Source of the DNA: a virus
Length of the DNA stretch: 64,000 nt
IMG/VR virus record: IMGVR_UViG_3300045303_000182
Span: 1-64,000 of that record
Reading direction: 5' to 3' (one strand)
Notes under the pieces: generated by a model
The model's database searches: none
What the model was told of the DNA's origin: nothing
Seen by the model: the letters and a program-made list of their open reading frames with translations, nothing else
Shown here: positions 7,325 to 14,814 of the stretch, piece after piece
Layout: each line of letters opens with the position of its first letter
Numbering within the stretch: position 1 is the first letter of the stretch
Translations under genes and position numbers: made by a program

Positions 7325-9060
7325 GGATCCCCTCCGTCAGGTGGCAGCGAGGCATCGTAGTAACCATCCCAGGACTTGACCCCGACCTGCGCCCAGGAGG
7401 CGGGGTCGTAGTTTGTGATCCACATCTGATTCTCGTCGTCCCACTTGAGCGGGATGTTGCCGCTCTTGTTGTCCTCGTACCAGACGCCGTCGCGCATGTT
7501 GAGGCGGAACACGCAGTCGTAGAGCGGGATCACCAGGCCCTCCAGCGAGGGGTCCGGTGGCACCGGGGGGTCCATCAGCAGCCCGGTCTTCGGGTCGATC
7601 GGGTCCGGGTTGTTGGTGTCGGCTGGTGCCCACGGCCCAGGGAGGCCGACAGGATCCGCCTCGGGCGGAACCCACGTATCGCCATATGGCAAACTTGGAA
7701 TCGGCCGCACCTTGCTCAACAACTTCCGCATACGGAAGCCGTCGTCGTTGTCGGCGTCGAGCGGTGGCACAGTGGTAGCGGGCGGTTCGATGTCCTGCAG
7801 GTTCCAGTGGGCGTAGCCGTAGCTCAGGATCTGTGCCTTGGCGTTGGGACTCGCTGGCTCGACGCGGTCGAGGATCGACCAGTCGAAGTTGGCCTTCCGC
7901 AACTCCTTGGCGTTCCAAAGCCGACGCAGGCCATGGTACGGCAGGTAGTACGGGACCGACAGCGCCTGCATCACTGGAGGCACGTCGCCCTCCAGACCCT
8001 GGGCGAGCATCGTCGGGTATGTCACATTGGTGATGTGGTCCGAGCGCAGGAAGACGTAGTACGGCAGCACGGCCGATGACTCACCGTTGTCCTGAGCTCG
8101 CTGGATCTCGCGCCACAGGAAGCTCTTGAACGGTTCGAACGCGTAGTCGTTGGGCAGCGAACGATTGTCGAGGCCGAGGCCCTCATGGGCGTCGAGGAAC
8201 AGGAACCAGTCGCTGTCGTCGGGGTCACCGAACTCAAGGACATACTGCCGCCACTGCTCCTTGCGGAACTCGGTCGGGAGCACGAAGTAGTTGATGCCAG
8301 TGACCTTGTGGTGAGCGTCGGGGAACGTCTGCGCCCAGTTGACGATCCAGTACCGCGGTGTTCCAAGGTTCACGTCGAGCACGAAGAGGTTGTCGGTGTA
8401 CCAGTGGAGCCAGCGCACGCTCTTGCCCACGTCGAACTCGAGGTCACCGAACTGCGCCCCGATGATGGCGTGGACCAACGGCTCGGCTGTCGAGTGGACG
8501 GTGGGCTGCGGCGGTGCGCCGCGCGTCGAGCGGCGAGCCGACACGACTGGCTCGACCCACACCTCTTCCGTGACGTTGCTCCAGATCCCATCGAGGAGCC
8601 GCACCTGCCCAGCCGTCCCACTCGCAGGACGGTTCGGAGTGTCATATCGGAGTACGGCTCCAACCTCCATCACGGCGTCGGCCGGCGCAAAGCTCCCGAG
8701 GTCGGTCCAGTCGATCGAGTCCTCTGAGGAGGAGTAGCTGAGGACTCCGTCTTCGTGCTCGATACGCAGCGTCAGCGCTCGGCCGAAGAACGGAACGTAG
8801 ACGGTGTCGGTCTTCGCCGCTGGAGGCATGGGGTGGGCGAGAAGCTCGAGGAGCTCACCTGAGGCGAGTTTGACCGATAGCCCGATACCACCGCCCTGAT
8901 CTATCGATACGGGTGATACGAACGCCGTCCACGGACCTGAGGGCACTGGCTGGTACAGCGACGGCTCGTCAGACTCCATCCCGAAGATGTTGTCCTCGGG
9001 CCGATAGGCGAGCAGCCACGCATCGACGCTGACCGAGTAGGAGGCGATGTACGAGGGCAT
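7321..9060 (-). CDS. Lectin-like domain fused to a family-2-type glycosyltransferase, 579 aa
   Basis: I start at ATG 9060 (MPSYIASYSVSV); the open frame upstream is a shadow of the next gene. Residues about 30-170 resemble a concanavalin/LamG beta-sandwich (WTAFVSPVSIDQGG, ALTLRIEHEDGVLSY). Residues about 220-430 resemble a GT2-like glycosyltransferase, with a D-x-H metal-binding motif in DWFLFLDAHEGLGLD and a conserved helix at FKSFLWREIQRA. The C-terminal 130 residues are Pro/Asp-rich. It could glycosylate a virion or host surface. It lies among virion-type genes and is coupled to its neighbours by TGATG and ATGA overlaps. Confidence 0.6.
   Translation of the reverse strand: MPSYIASYSVSVDAWLLAYRPEDNIFGMESDEPSLYQPVPSGPWTAFVSPVSIDQGGGIGLSVKLASGELLELLAHPMPPAAKTDTVYVPFFGRALTLRIEHEDGVLSYSSSEDSIDWTDLGSFAPADAVMEVGAVLRYDTPNRPASGTAGQVRLLDGIWSNVTEEVWVEPVVSARRSTRGAPPQPTVHSTAEPLVHAIIGAQFGDLEFDVGKSVRWLHWYTDNLFVLDVNLGTPRYWIVNWAQTFPDAHHKVTGINYFVLPTEFRKEQWRQYVLEFGDPDDSDWFLFLDAHEGLGLDNRSLPNDYAFEPFKSFLWREIQRAQDNGESSAVLPYYVFLRSDHITNVTYPTMLAQGLEGDVPPVMQALSVPYYLPYHGLRRLWNAKELRKANFDWSILDRVEPASPNAKAQILSYGYAHWNLQDIEPPATTVPPLDADNDDGFRMRKLLSKVRPIPSLPYGDTWVPPEADPVGLPGPWAPADTNNPDPIDPKTGLLMDPPVPPDPSLEGLVIPLYDCVFRLNMRDGVWYEDNKSGNIPLKWDDENQMWITNYDPASWAQVGVKSWDGYYDASLPPDGGDP
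8876..8889. repeat. Dispersed 14-bp motif copy (reverse of GGTATCGGGCTATC)
   Basis: On the minus strand this is the full consensus GGTATCGGGCTATC. It lies inside the lectin-glycosyltransferase gene, so it is not a classical promoter position. Confidence 0.5.
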
Positions 9061-9635
9061 CAGCGATACGCCCCCTTGCGCCGCCGAAGCTCGACCTGGA
9101 TCGCCGTCTGCTGGAAGGGGCAGACGTAGCAGAGGTAGGTGCGGTACTGCGGTGGCACGGTGATGGTGTGGCCGTCGCCATCGTTGTACGTCGCCGGTCC
9201 GATGCGCCGGTCGTCGTTCATGTAGTCCGAGCAGCCGCTCTGGATGTCCGGGTTGCCGTGCTTGTTGTAGCACTGCAGCGCCGCGTCGCGGTAGTCGTCC
9301 TTCTCCTCGTACCAAGCGTCGGTCTGCTTGTGAAGCTCGTCGCGGATCTTGGTGACCACGTCCATCGTGTCCCAGGTCTTCTGGTCCACGGCGTAGACCT
9401 GGATCAGCCCCGATATCACATCACGATCGTCGCGGCCGTGGGAGTGCCGCTCCACGAAGTCTTCCAACACCGGGTCGTAGGCGGCGACCATCTGCGGCAA
9501 GCCGGTGTCGTCCCGGTAGATGAAGTCGAAGCCCTCCTTGAACTCGATGCGCGCCGGCACCTTCGGTGTCTTCGGCGGCACGTCGGGGATCCGCTGCAGG
9601 ATGTGGCACCAGTTGCATTGGGCTAGACGGGGCAT
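9060..9635 (-). CDS. Hypothetical protein with CxxC motifs, 191 aa
   Basis: Cysteine pairs lie near both ends: CNWC at residues 7-10 and CYVC near 170. An extra LQCYNKHGNPDIQSGC lies between them, consistent with a zinc-bound closed structure. The middle region is helical and acidic (TKIRDELHKQTDAWYEEKDDYRDAAL). No family name was recognised. It is coupled by TGATG overlaps to the lectin-glycosyltransferase gene downstream and the ART-like gene upstream, which suggests a shared virion or assembly role. Confidence 0.5.
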   Translation of the reverse strand: MPRLAQCNWCHILQRIPDVPPKTPKVPARIEFKEGFDFIYRDDTGLPQMVAAYDPVLEDFVERHSHGRDDRDVISGLIQVYAVDQKTWDTMDVVTKIRDELHKQTDAWYEEKDDYRDAALQCYNKHGNPDIQSGCSDYMNDDRRIGPATYNDGDGHTITVPPQYRTYLCYVCPFQQTAIQVELRRRKGAYR

Positions 9636-9973
9636 CAGATGTGCTTCTCCCAGTTTGGATGACCCTTCTTGACCAGCCGGATGCGGTCGGGAGGGATGTG
9701 TTCGGGAGAGAACTTAGTGGCTGATGGCTGTGACTCATCCGTCTTGAGGTCCATGCCGGTCACGTTCACACGCCAGCGGTCGTAGCCGAAGTGCGAAGCG
9801 TCGTTCATGCTCGACCCGTACTCCGAGTGTGATAGAGGAGCCATGTACACACCCTTGGGCAGGTCGCTCGCCATGTACGGCACCGAGGGGCGCAGGCCGG
9901 TCGAGCGGATCGACTCACGATCGTTGAGATGCGATTCGTGGTAGAGGAACTGCTGCGGGTGCAGGACGCTCAT
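9635..9973 (-). CDS. Possible ADP-ribosyltransferase-fold protein, 112 aa
   Basis: Start at ATG 9973 overlaps the ParB-like gene by ATGA. The N-terminal pattern is LYHESHLNDRESIRSTGLRPS, then GVYMAPLSHSEYG. This resembles small ART/KptA-like domains, in which a His near a Ser is followed by an Ile..GL..(P/S) helix and a strand with a GVY-type turn. The later glutamate of the family is not obvious. Assignment is by pattern only and could be wrong. ART-like and ParB-like domains occur together in phage head/MuF-type neighbourhoods. Confidence 0.35.
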   Translation of the reverse strand: MSVLHPQQFLYHESHLNDRESIRSTGLRPSVPYMASDLPKGVYMAPLSHSEYGSSMNDASHFGYDRWRVNVTGMDLKTDESQPSATKFSPEHIPPDRIRLVKKGHPNWEKHI

Positions 9974-10869
9974 GAGTACCCCGGCGACGACTTGGCTTCC
10001 CAAATGTCAGCCCAGTGCTGCACCGGGATCGGCTGGTCCGGGTTGATGTCCTCCTGCGCCGCGATGCGGTGGTGCCCACCCACGACCGACGGCTTGCCGT
10101 ACTGACCCATCTGGTTGTACGAGAGGTGGACCGGCGACTGCACGCCCTCGGCGCTGATCTTGTCGTAGAGAGTCGCCCCGCCGTAGTTGTTCTGCTCGTC
10201 CCACTCGTTGTAGGCCCGGTCGTAGTGCGACTGGACGTGATCGCCGTAGCTGTCCTCGCGTTCGTGGTACTCATCCCACGTCGATGTTCCTGGTACCCGT
10301 CCCCCAGTGCCGCGCTCAGGATGCGCTGGCGGCTTGATGTCGCTGGGCATGAACCCTTCCGGGTTGTCATAGTCAGGCGGTCCGCTCTGGCTGCCGAACG
10401 CCCCGCCGCGGTGGTGCTCGCGGTAGTCGCTGGGGTCCATCTGCGTCTCTTGGAGCTTGCGGGCGTATAGCTGGTCGTCCGTCTCTTCGGCCCAGTCCTC
10501 GTTGCGCGCGTACGGGTAGTCCTTGACCTGTGACGCCCCACCGTGCCAGCGCCCCCAGCGCTCCTTCAACGCCGTGTTCGCCACGATGTTCGGCTCGCCG
10601 GCAGTCGTCTCCGGGCGACGTGTCATCTCGCCAGCGCGATCCGGCTCGACATCTTCACGGTCGGCGTCGAGCGCTTGGTACTTGCTGCGGATCTCACGCG
10701 GCGTCATGAACATCTGGAACTGACCGGGGTGCGTGTTCGGCACGATCCTCGACGGCTGCGGCTGGTCGTTGGAGCCAGGGGCGGCGTCGGGCGGCATCTC
10801 GAACAACTGGGGCTGACGCCGCCCCACGTTCTCGCCCTCATCGAATGGGAGTCGCTGCTGGCCCTTCAT
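9970..10869 (-). CDS. ParB/Srx-like domain protein, 299 aa
   Basis: I choose ATG 10869, not GTG 10872, because GAGG lies 6-7 bases before it. The first 200 residues are hydrophilic and probably disordered. The last 70 contain LYDKISAEGVQSPVHL and SVVGGHHRIAAQED. This matches the ParB-like nuclease/CTPase fold, whose GxxRxxA signature appears here as GGHHRIAA. Such domains are frequent in actinophage structural clusters, where their role is unknown. The downstream neighbour is the ART-like protein. Confidence 0.6.
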   Translation of the reverse strand: MKGQQRLPFDEGENVGRRQPQLFEMPPDAAPGSNDQPQPSRIVPNTHPGQFQMFMTPREIRSKYQALDADREDVEPDRAGEMTRRPETTAGEPNIVANTALKERWGRWHGGASQVKDYPYARNEDWAEETDDQLYARKLQETQMDPSDYREHHRGGAFGSQSGPPDYDNPEGFMPSDIKPPAHPERGTGGRVPGTSTWDEYHEREDSYGDHVQSHYDRAYNEWDEQNNYGGATLYDKISAEGVQSPVHLSYNQMGQYGKPSVVGGHHRIAAQEDINPDQPIPVQHWADIWEAKSSPGYS

Positions 10870-10871
10870 CA

Positions 10872-11081
10872 CTACCTCGTCGCGTAGGGGTTACGAGCGC
10901 GCTTGGGCTGGCCCTGCTTGTCCTCGTAGTGGCCGGTCGAGCACGTCAGCCCGCCATCGGACTGCTTGAAGAGCTTCTTCTTGGTGTGGGTGTAGCCACA
11001 CTCGGCGCAGCAGTACGACTCAGCCTCGGGCTGAGTGCCAGCACCGATCTGGAAGTGCTCGTTGCTGCGCCCCGCAGGCAT
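10872..11081 (-). CDS. Small zinc-ribbon protein, 69 aa
   Basis: Residues 24-27 read CCAEC, followed after a basic segment (THTKKKLFKQ) by LTCSTGHY, giving a CxxC...CxxxH-type metal site. The C-terminus is Lys/Arg-rich (QPKRARNPYATR). The likely role is protein or nucleic-acid binding; no specific family was recognised. It precedes the ParB-like gene with only the stop/start overlap. Confidence 0.5.
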   Translation of the reverse strand: MPAGRSNEHFQIGAGTQPEAESYCCAECGYTHTKKKLFKQSDGGLTCSTGHYEDKQGQPKRARNPYATR

Positions 11082-11087
11082 GACGAC

Positions 11088-11333
11088 TCAGAACCGGATG
11101 TCGCCAGAGTCGTTGGTCTTGCGCTCGCGGGGCAGAGGGAGACGCTGTGCCATCACCTCACCGAAGGGGTGATCGCGGTGCATCTCGGCCTGACCGTACG
11201 TCGGCCACGTCAGGCGCTCGGTCGGCACTACGGATGGCACCCCACCGCGGTCCGGGGCAAGTTGGATGTATGTCTCATCCACAGTGCCCTGGGCGAACTC
11301 GAGGTTCATGGATCGTGACTCATTGACAGCCAT
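11088..11333 (-). CDS. Hypothetical protein, 81 aa
   Basis: ATG 11333 with an AGGAG site, chosen instead of longer open frames. The sequence MAVNESRSMNLEFAQGTVDET...NDSGDIRF is hydrophilic, without membrane segments or metal motifs. It overlaps the stop of the 25-residue membrane peptide upstream (TGATG). Function unknown. Confidence 0.5.
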   Translation of the reverse strand: MAVNESRSMNLEFAQGTVDETYIQLAPDRGGVPSVVPTERLTWPTYGQAEMHRDHPFGEVMAQRLPLPRERKTNDSGDIRF

Positions 11334-11410
11334 CAGACTCTCCTGACGAGATAGATGATGAGCAGGATGACCAGGATCAGGATCAGGATCCCTCCAACGC
11401 CGTAACCCAT
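11333..11410 (-). CDS. 25-residue transmembrane microprotein
   Basis: The whole product, MGYGVGGILILILVILLII followed by YLVRRV, is one hydrophobic helix with two arginines at the C-terminal edge. A strong AGGAGG site lies 6 bases before the ATG, and the stop overlaps the next start, which supports real translation. It is far below usual ORF cut-offs. It may be a membrane microprotein that modulates lysis or a host membrane complex. Confidence 0.6.
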   Translation of the reverse strand: MGYGVGGILILILVILLIIYLVRRV

Positions 11411-11413
11411 GAC

Positions 11414-11824
11414 TCATCCTCCTTGATTCGGTGAAGCGCTGAACCCGCGCAGGGTGCCCGACCACTGGTCTTCGATCTGGTCAACGTGACGCGGCTGACG
11501 GGGCGTGCCCGAGAACCAACTCCTCTGCTGGGGTGTCCAGCGATCGGTCTGGAGCACCTGATCGATCGTGAGTTGCACGTTCGGGCCGTAGCCAAGCTGT
11601 GCCGGGAAGGGGTTGGAGATGAAGGGCGGGCGCACCGTGCGGATCGCTTCCGCGGGCACCTGCATCAACCTCATCGCCTCGGAGACGATGTACTCAGTCT
11701 TCGTCGTGAACGGCCGCGGTTGCCAAGGGTTGACCTGCGGAGCGTTCTCTTGGATCACGCTGCCACCCGCGGTGGACCCAGCACCCACTGGGTCGTAGAT
11801 CTCGCGGGAGACGATGACAGCCAC
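11414..11824 (-). CDS. Hypothetical protein, 136 aa
   Basis: GTG 11824 (VAVIVSREIYDPVGA). The middle is Gln/Pro-rich (PQVNPWQPRPFTT). A helix (IVSEAMRLMQVPAEAIR) follows, and then NPFPAQLGYGPNVQL. No clear ribosome site lies before the start, and a hairpin terminator lies 42 bp upstream, so this gene probably begins a transcript. No family was recognised; it may be a minor virion protein. Confidence 0.5.
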   Translation of the reverse strand: MAVIVSREIYDPVGAGSTAGGSVIQENAPQVNPWQPRPFTTKTEYIVSEAMRLMQVPAEAIRTVRPPFISNPFPAQLGYGPNVQLTIDQVLQTDRWTPQQRSWFSGTPRQPRHVDQIEDQWSGTLRGFSASPNQGG

Positions 11825-11865
11825 GCTGCGACGTTAGCGCAGTATGGCCTTCCTAAGGGAGGTAT

Positions 11866-11887
11866 GGCGGGGCTGTGACACCCCGCC
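11866..11887 (-). terminator. Hairpin, 7-bp G+C stem
   Basis: GGCGGGG and CCCCGCC form a perfect 7-bp stem with an 8-base loop, just past the stop of the acidic-protein gene (11894-12133) in the reading direction. There is no T-run after it, so it may be an intrinsic terminator of the high-G+C type or an RNA-processing hairpin. Confidence 0.5.
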
Positions 11888-11893
11888 ACGCCA

Positions 11894-12133
11894 TCACGGT
11901 GTACGCGGCGGGTTGTCCGGGTCCGGGTAGGTGTTGGGATCCTCCCGGTGGTGCTCGACGTGATCACCCTCTTCGTCAGCAGGACTCTCATCGACAGCCT
12001 CGTCGTCGTCGTCCTTGTTGTGACCTGGAGCGTCCTCGGACTTGCCCCGGTTGTTGCCAGGGCCTCGAGGCGGCTGCTTCTCGTCAGGAAGATCCTGGTT
12101 CGGCTCGGGGTCGGTTGGCTTGCGCGTCGCCAT
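11894..12133 (-). CDS. Acidic disordered protein, 79 aa
   Basis: MATRKPTDPEPNQDLPDE... is dominated by Asp, Glu, Pro, His and Asn, with no hydrophobic core. It is intrinsically disordered by composition. It is coupled to the next acidic/lysine-rich gene upstream by TGATG. It could be a scaffold-like or DNA-mimic protein, but nothing distinguishes these options. Confidence 0.5.
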   Translation of the reverse strand: MATRKPTDPEPNQDLPDEKQPPRGPGNNRGKSEDAPGHNKDDDDEAVDESPADEEGDHVEHHREDPNTYPDPDNPPRTP

Positions 12134-12351
12134 CAGTCGTCGGACTTCTTGGTCTTCTTGTCGCTCTTGCCGCTGGCGAGCGACGCGCGCACGTCGTCGG
12201 GAAGGTCGGCGTCTGCGCCGGCAACGAGAGCTTCCTGAGCGCTCATCCCCGAGGGGTAGTACGGACCCACGTCGGGCTGATCGTCGGGCATGCGGCTGAT
12301 GGTCTGCCGCGGGCCGTCCTTGGCGTCCTTGGTGTCCTTGGTGTCTGCCAT
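12133..12351 (-). CDS. Small hydrophilic protein, 72 aa
   Basis: ATG 12351 has an AGGAGG ribosome site. The product begins MADTKDTKDAKDGPRQT, has an acidic helix (SAQEALVAGADADLPDDVRA) and ends GKSDKKTKKSDD. Low complexity at both ends and no family recognised. The downstream partner is the acidic 79-residue protein. Confidence 0.5.
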   Translation of the reverse strand: MADTKDTKDAKDGPRQTISRMPDDQPDVGPYYPSGMSAQEALVAGADADLPDDVRASLASGKSDKKTKKSDD

Positions 12352-12398
12352 TAGTAACTCCTCCTGTTGGGGCTAGCTAGCGTCGCGATCGTACCCCT

Positions 12399-12587
12399 CT
12401 AGAGCACCAGCCAACCGAGGGCGACCAGGCACAGGCCCGCACTGATCAGCGTGGCGTAGAAGGTCTTCACCTGATAGGCGAACACTGCGGCGATGCCGAA
12501 CAGGATCGCTGCGATCAGGAAGAAGATGTCGGCAAGGTTGAGGTTGCCCTGGAAGATGCCGTCATCAACGGCAAGCAGTGTGTGCAT
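12399..12587 (-). CDS. Two-helix membrane protein, holin candidate, 62 aa
   Basis: AGGAGA lies before ATG 12587. Two hydrophobic helices, about residues 18-38 (LADIFFLIAAILFGIAAVFA) and 45-62 (YATLISAGLCLVALGWLVL), are joined by a short polar turn. The size, the helices and the position two genes downstream of the endolysin are compatible with a holin. The 13279-13557 protein is an equal candidate. Confidence 0.45.
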   Translation of the reverse strand: MHTLLAVDDGIFQGNLNLADIFFLIAAILFGIAAVFAYQVKTFYATLISAGLCLVALGWLVL

Positions 12588-12598
12588 TCGTATCTCCT

Positions 12599-13282
12599 TT
12601 AGTCGGCGGCACAGATCGTGACCAGAAGGTCTTGATCGACCGGTTGTCGTTGGTGTACTGAGATGGTTTCCAGATGGAAGCCCGTTTCACACACCGGGCC
12701 TGGCGGTCCTTCAGGGCCTACGGGACCGGTGGCTCCGGGTGTTCCTTGCAGACCAGCTTCCCCTTGTGGTCCCGTGGCCCCAGGTGCGCCGACCTCACCG
12801 GGTGGACCGGGTTGTCCTTGCTCACCGGCTGGCCCCACCGGTCCAGCGGGGCCTGTCTCTCCCGTTGCTCCTGGCGCTCCTGTAGCGCCCGCAGGCCCTG
12901 GCGCTCCGCTTCTTCCCGGCTCGCCTTGAGCACCTTGCCGACCAGGATTCCCACTGGGACCGACAGGGCCAGCCACACCAGCAGCCCCAGCACTACCCAC
13001 CGCACCCGTTTCACCCGTCAGCCCCTCCGGGCCTTGAGGCCCTGGTGGTCCTGGAGGCCCAGGTGGACCCTGCGGTCCGGGATCACCCTGCTGAGGGACA
13101 CTACTAGCTGGTATCGAGCTATCAGGGGGGATACCAGACGAAGGTGCTGTCGTTGAGCTCGAGCTCGAGGCCGGCGTAGTTGCCGGCGTGGCTGAGTCGG
13201 CCAGCGCTCCAGTGCTGACGAGGGTCAGCGCGCCAACCGCGGCGCAACAGGAGAGTGCGTAGAGCGGGGTGAACTGCTTCAC
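12599..13282 (-). CDS. Secreted collagen-like protein, 227 aa
   Basis: Residues 1-29 ([19 protein letters not shown]...) look like a signal peptide with a plausible cut near ALADSA. A Ser/Thr/Pro linker follows to about residue 65. About 120 residues of uninterrupted Gly-X-Y triplets follow ([16 protein letters not shown] and so on). A 30-residue end contains two cysteines ([14 protein letters not shown]). GTG 13282 is the only sensible start and overlaps the upstream gene by GTGA. Collagen-like repeats are common in phage fibres, but a signal peptide is unusual and suggests export from the infected cell. Confidence 0.65.
   Translation of the reverse strand: MKQFTPLYALSCCAAVGALTLVSTGALADSATPATTPASSSSSTTAPSSGIPPDSSIPASSVPQQGDPGPQGPPGPPGPPGPQGPEGLTGETGAVGSAGAAGVAGPVGPSGNPGRQGAQGEPGRSGAPGPAGATGAPGATGETGPAGPVGPAGEQGQPGPPGEVGAPGATGPQGEAGLQGTPGATGPVGPEGPPGPVCETGFHLETISVHQRQPVDQDLLVTICAAD
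13110..13123. repeat. Dispersed 14-bp motif copy GGTATCGAGCTATC
   Basis: One mismatch to GGTATCGGGCTATC. It lies within the linker-coding part of the collagen-like gene. A second ATACC box follows 8 bp later. Confidence 0.45.
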
Positions 13283-13557
13283 GACGGCGGCTCTTCGTCT
13301 CTCTCACCGGGCCGCGTGGTCAGATCCTCGGGGCCACCCGTGGTGTTGGACGTTGCCTTGCCAGCGATCAGGCCGAGGAGGGCACCCAAGATGCCCGACA
13401 CCAGCGACGCCAGCGTGTTGGCGATGATGCCGGTGTCGGCGTCGGGGTTCTTGACCTCCACGATCAGGATCAGCACGCTCAGCCCGACGATGAAGAACGC
13501 CACGATGAACGTGAACGTGATGACCATGATCTCGATGACAGAGCGCCTCTTGAACAT
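13279..13557 (-). CDS. Membrane protein, holin candidate, 92 aa
   Basis: After a basic start ([10 protein letters not shown]) come two hydrophobic helices: [20 protein letters not shown] at about residues 10-33, and [20 protein letters not shown] at about 50-69. A charged, disordered tail follows (ERDEEPPS). The N-in hairpin topology, small size and position directly after the endolysin make it the best holin candidate, though similar proteins occur elsewhere. It overlaps the collagen-like gene by GTGA. Confidence 0.5.
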   Translation of the reverse strand: MFKRRSVIEIMVITFTFIVAFFIVGLSVLILIVEVKNPDADTGIIANTLASLVSGILGALLGLIAGKATSNTTGGPEDLTTRPGERDEEPPS

Positions 13558-13587
13558 GGTGGGTGGTGCTCATGGTGTGAGCAGGGG

Positions 13588-14391
13588 TCATCCGCCCGAG
13601 ACGTTGAGGATGTACTTCCACGTCTGTGGACCGACCCACGCGTCCTGGGTGAGGCCACCGTCACGCTGCATCCTCTTCACAGCGTCCTGCGAGCGCGGCC
13701 CGTAGTCGCCGTCGGGCTTGCCGCAGTCGTAGGCGGGGTCGCCAATCTGCTTGAAGTGACCCTGCGCGATCTGCTGGATCAAGTACACGTCACCGTTGCC
13801 GCGGAGTTGCTCCCGCTTGGCCGGTGTCACATCGTTCTTCTGAAGTTCCAAGGTGTAAGTCCCTCCTGCTGGTGGCGTGACGGGTGGCGGCGTGACGGGC
13901 GGTGGTGTGATGTTCGGCAGATCCCAGGTGTAGAGCGGCGGCGGCGACGTGGCGTAGCGCCGGCTGGCCGTGATCTCGGTCGGCTGGATGTGCCACGGCT
14001 CGTTGCCCACGTACTTGAACGTGCGGAAGCCGTAGGCCCCGCAGTGTGTCTCCATCCACGGCCACGACACGTTGGGCACGGTGTCGATGGCGAACGCCGT
14101 CGGGCTGTGCGGGTTGACAGGGCATGACTCATGCCAGGAGTTGCCAGGCTTGGCGAAGCCAGGCGGGGGAGGGTCAGGCTGCGTGCGCCAACCGGTACCG
14201 ACGCCAAGGTTGACGCCGACGGCGTATGCGTCGTGGATGAGCGCCCCGAACCGTCGCTGCACCTCCGGGTGGAGATGGTTGAAGGTCTTCTTGGCGCACA
14301 ACTGACCCCACGTCAGCATCGTGCCCATGCCCTGGGGACCGCCATCAGGAGGCCGCGCGTAGCCATACGGGAACAGCGGCTCGTCACTCAT
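13588..14391 (-). CDS. Endolysin: M15 peptidase plus peptidoglycan-binding domain, 267 aa
   Basis: Residues about 30-145 form an M15/VanY-type zinc peptidase. SWHESC...AFAIDTVP supplies the first His and the Asp, and EPWHIQP supplies the last His. A Pro-rich linker (PPPVTPPPVTPPAGG) leads to a C-terminal domain of about 75 residues with the PG_binding_1 pattern (GDYGPRSQDAVKRMQRDGG...WVGPQTWKYI). It should cut peptide cross-links of the host wall at the end of infection. Coupled by ATGA to the gene upstream, it is followed by membrane proteins that probably let it reach the wall. Confidence 0.8.
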   Translation of the reverse strand: MSDEPLFPYGYARPPDGGPQGMGTMLTWGQLCAKKTFNHLHPEVQRRFGALIHDAYAVGVNLGVGTGWRTQPDPPPPGFAKPGNSWHESCPVNPHSPTAFAIDTVPNVSWPWMETHCGAYGFRTFKYVGNEPWHIQPTEITASRRYATSPPPLYTWDLPNITPPPVTPPPVTPPAGGTYTLELQKNDVTPAKREQLRGNGDVYLIQQIAQGHFKQIGDPAYDCGKPDGDYGPRSQDAVKRMQRDGGLTQDAWVGPQTWKYILNVSGG

Positions 14392-14525
14392 GCTGGCTCC
14401 TCGTCGGGGAACAGGTCCGGGTTGTTGACGTGCTCGGGGGAGTCGATGAACTCCCGCCGATCGCCGTCAGGATCACCCTCGTCGTAGACCGGCACTTCCT
14501 CGTCGTCGTTTGGTGTGTCGCTCAT
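14388..14525 (-). CDS. Small acidic protein, 45 aa
   Basis: MSDTPNDDEEVPVYDEGDP...LFPDEEPA contains about 40 percent acidic residues. The ATG lies after a GGAGAGG site, and its stop overlaps the endolysin start (ATGA). It is short enough to be missed by ORF callers. Function unknown. Confidence 0.5.
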   Translation of the reverse strand: MSDTPNDDEEVPVYDEGDPDGDRREFIDSPEHVNNPDLFPDEEPA

Positions 14526-14543
14526 ACCTCTCCTTGTCCGTTG

Positions 14544-14759
14544 TTACATCGTCCTCAACGAAGGGTCGAGGCCGAGTTGCTCGACCTCGTCAGCATTGAA
14601 GGCCGCACCGCTGGTGCGGTCCACCCAATCCTGACCCGACCACACCGCTCGGTTGGCGGGAGGTCCGGTCGGCGCACGCGTCACCTGATGGTGCGAGGTG
14701 GGGTCTTGAGTCCTGGTGGCGGTGATCCGGTGGGCCGCACCTTGTCGTTCCTGAGGCAT
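14544..14759 (-). CDS. Small hypothetical protein, 71 aa
   Basis: ATG 14759 has a strong AAGGAGG site. The product MPQERQGAAHRITATRT...LGLDPSLRTM is polar, with a possible short helix at ADEVEQLGLD. A copy of the 14-bp motif (14788-14801) lies 29 bp upstream, which suggests independent control. No family was recognised. Confidence 0.5.
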   Translation of the reverse strand: MPQERQGAAHRITATRTQDPTSHHQVTRAPTGPPANRAVWSGQDWVDRTSGAAFNADEVEQLGLDPSLRTM

Positions 14760-14787
14760 GGCAACCTCCTTCCCTTAGGAAGTCTGC

Positions 14788-14801
14788 CATATCGGGCTAT
14801 C
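14788..14801. repeat. Dispersed 14-bp motif copy CATATCGGGCTATC
   Basis: Contains the exact core TATCGGGCTAT. It is intergenic, between the genes starting at 14759 and ending at 14815. It sits 12 bp from TTCCTAAGGGA, which also occurs in the intergenic region near 11850. Confidence 0.5.
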
Positions 14802-14814
14802 AGACCCTGGTACC

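Noticed and set aside
14771-14782. TCCCTTAGGAAG shared with the region near 11849
   Set aside because: The 12-base match overlaps purine-rich ribosome-site sequence at 14771 and may be chance; only two copies were found.
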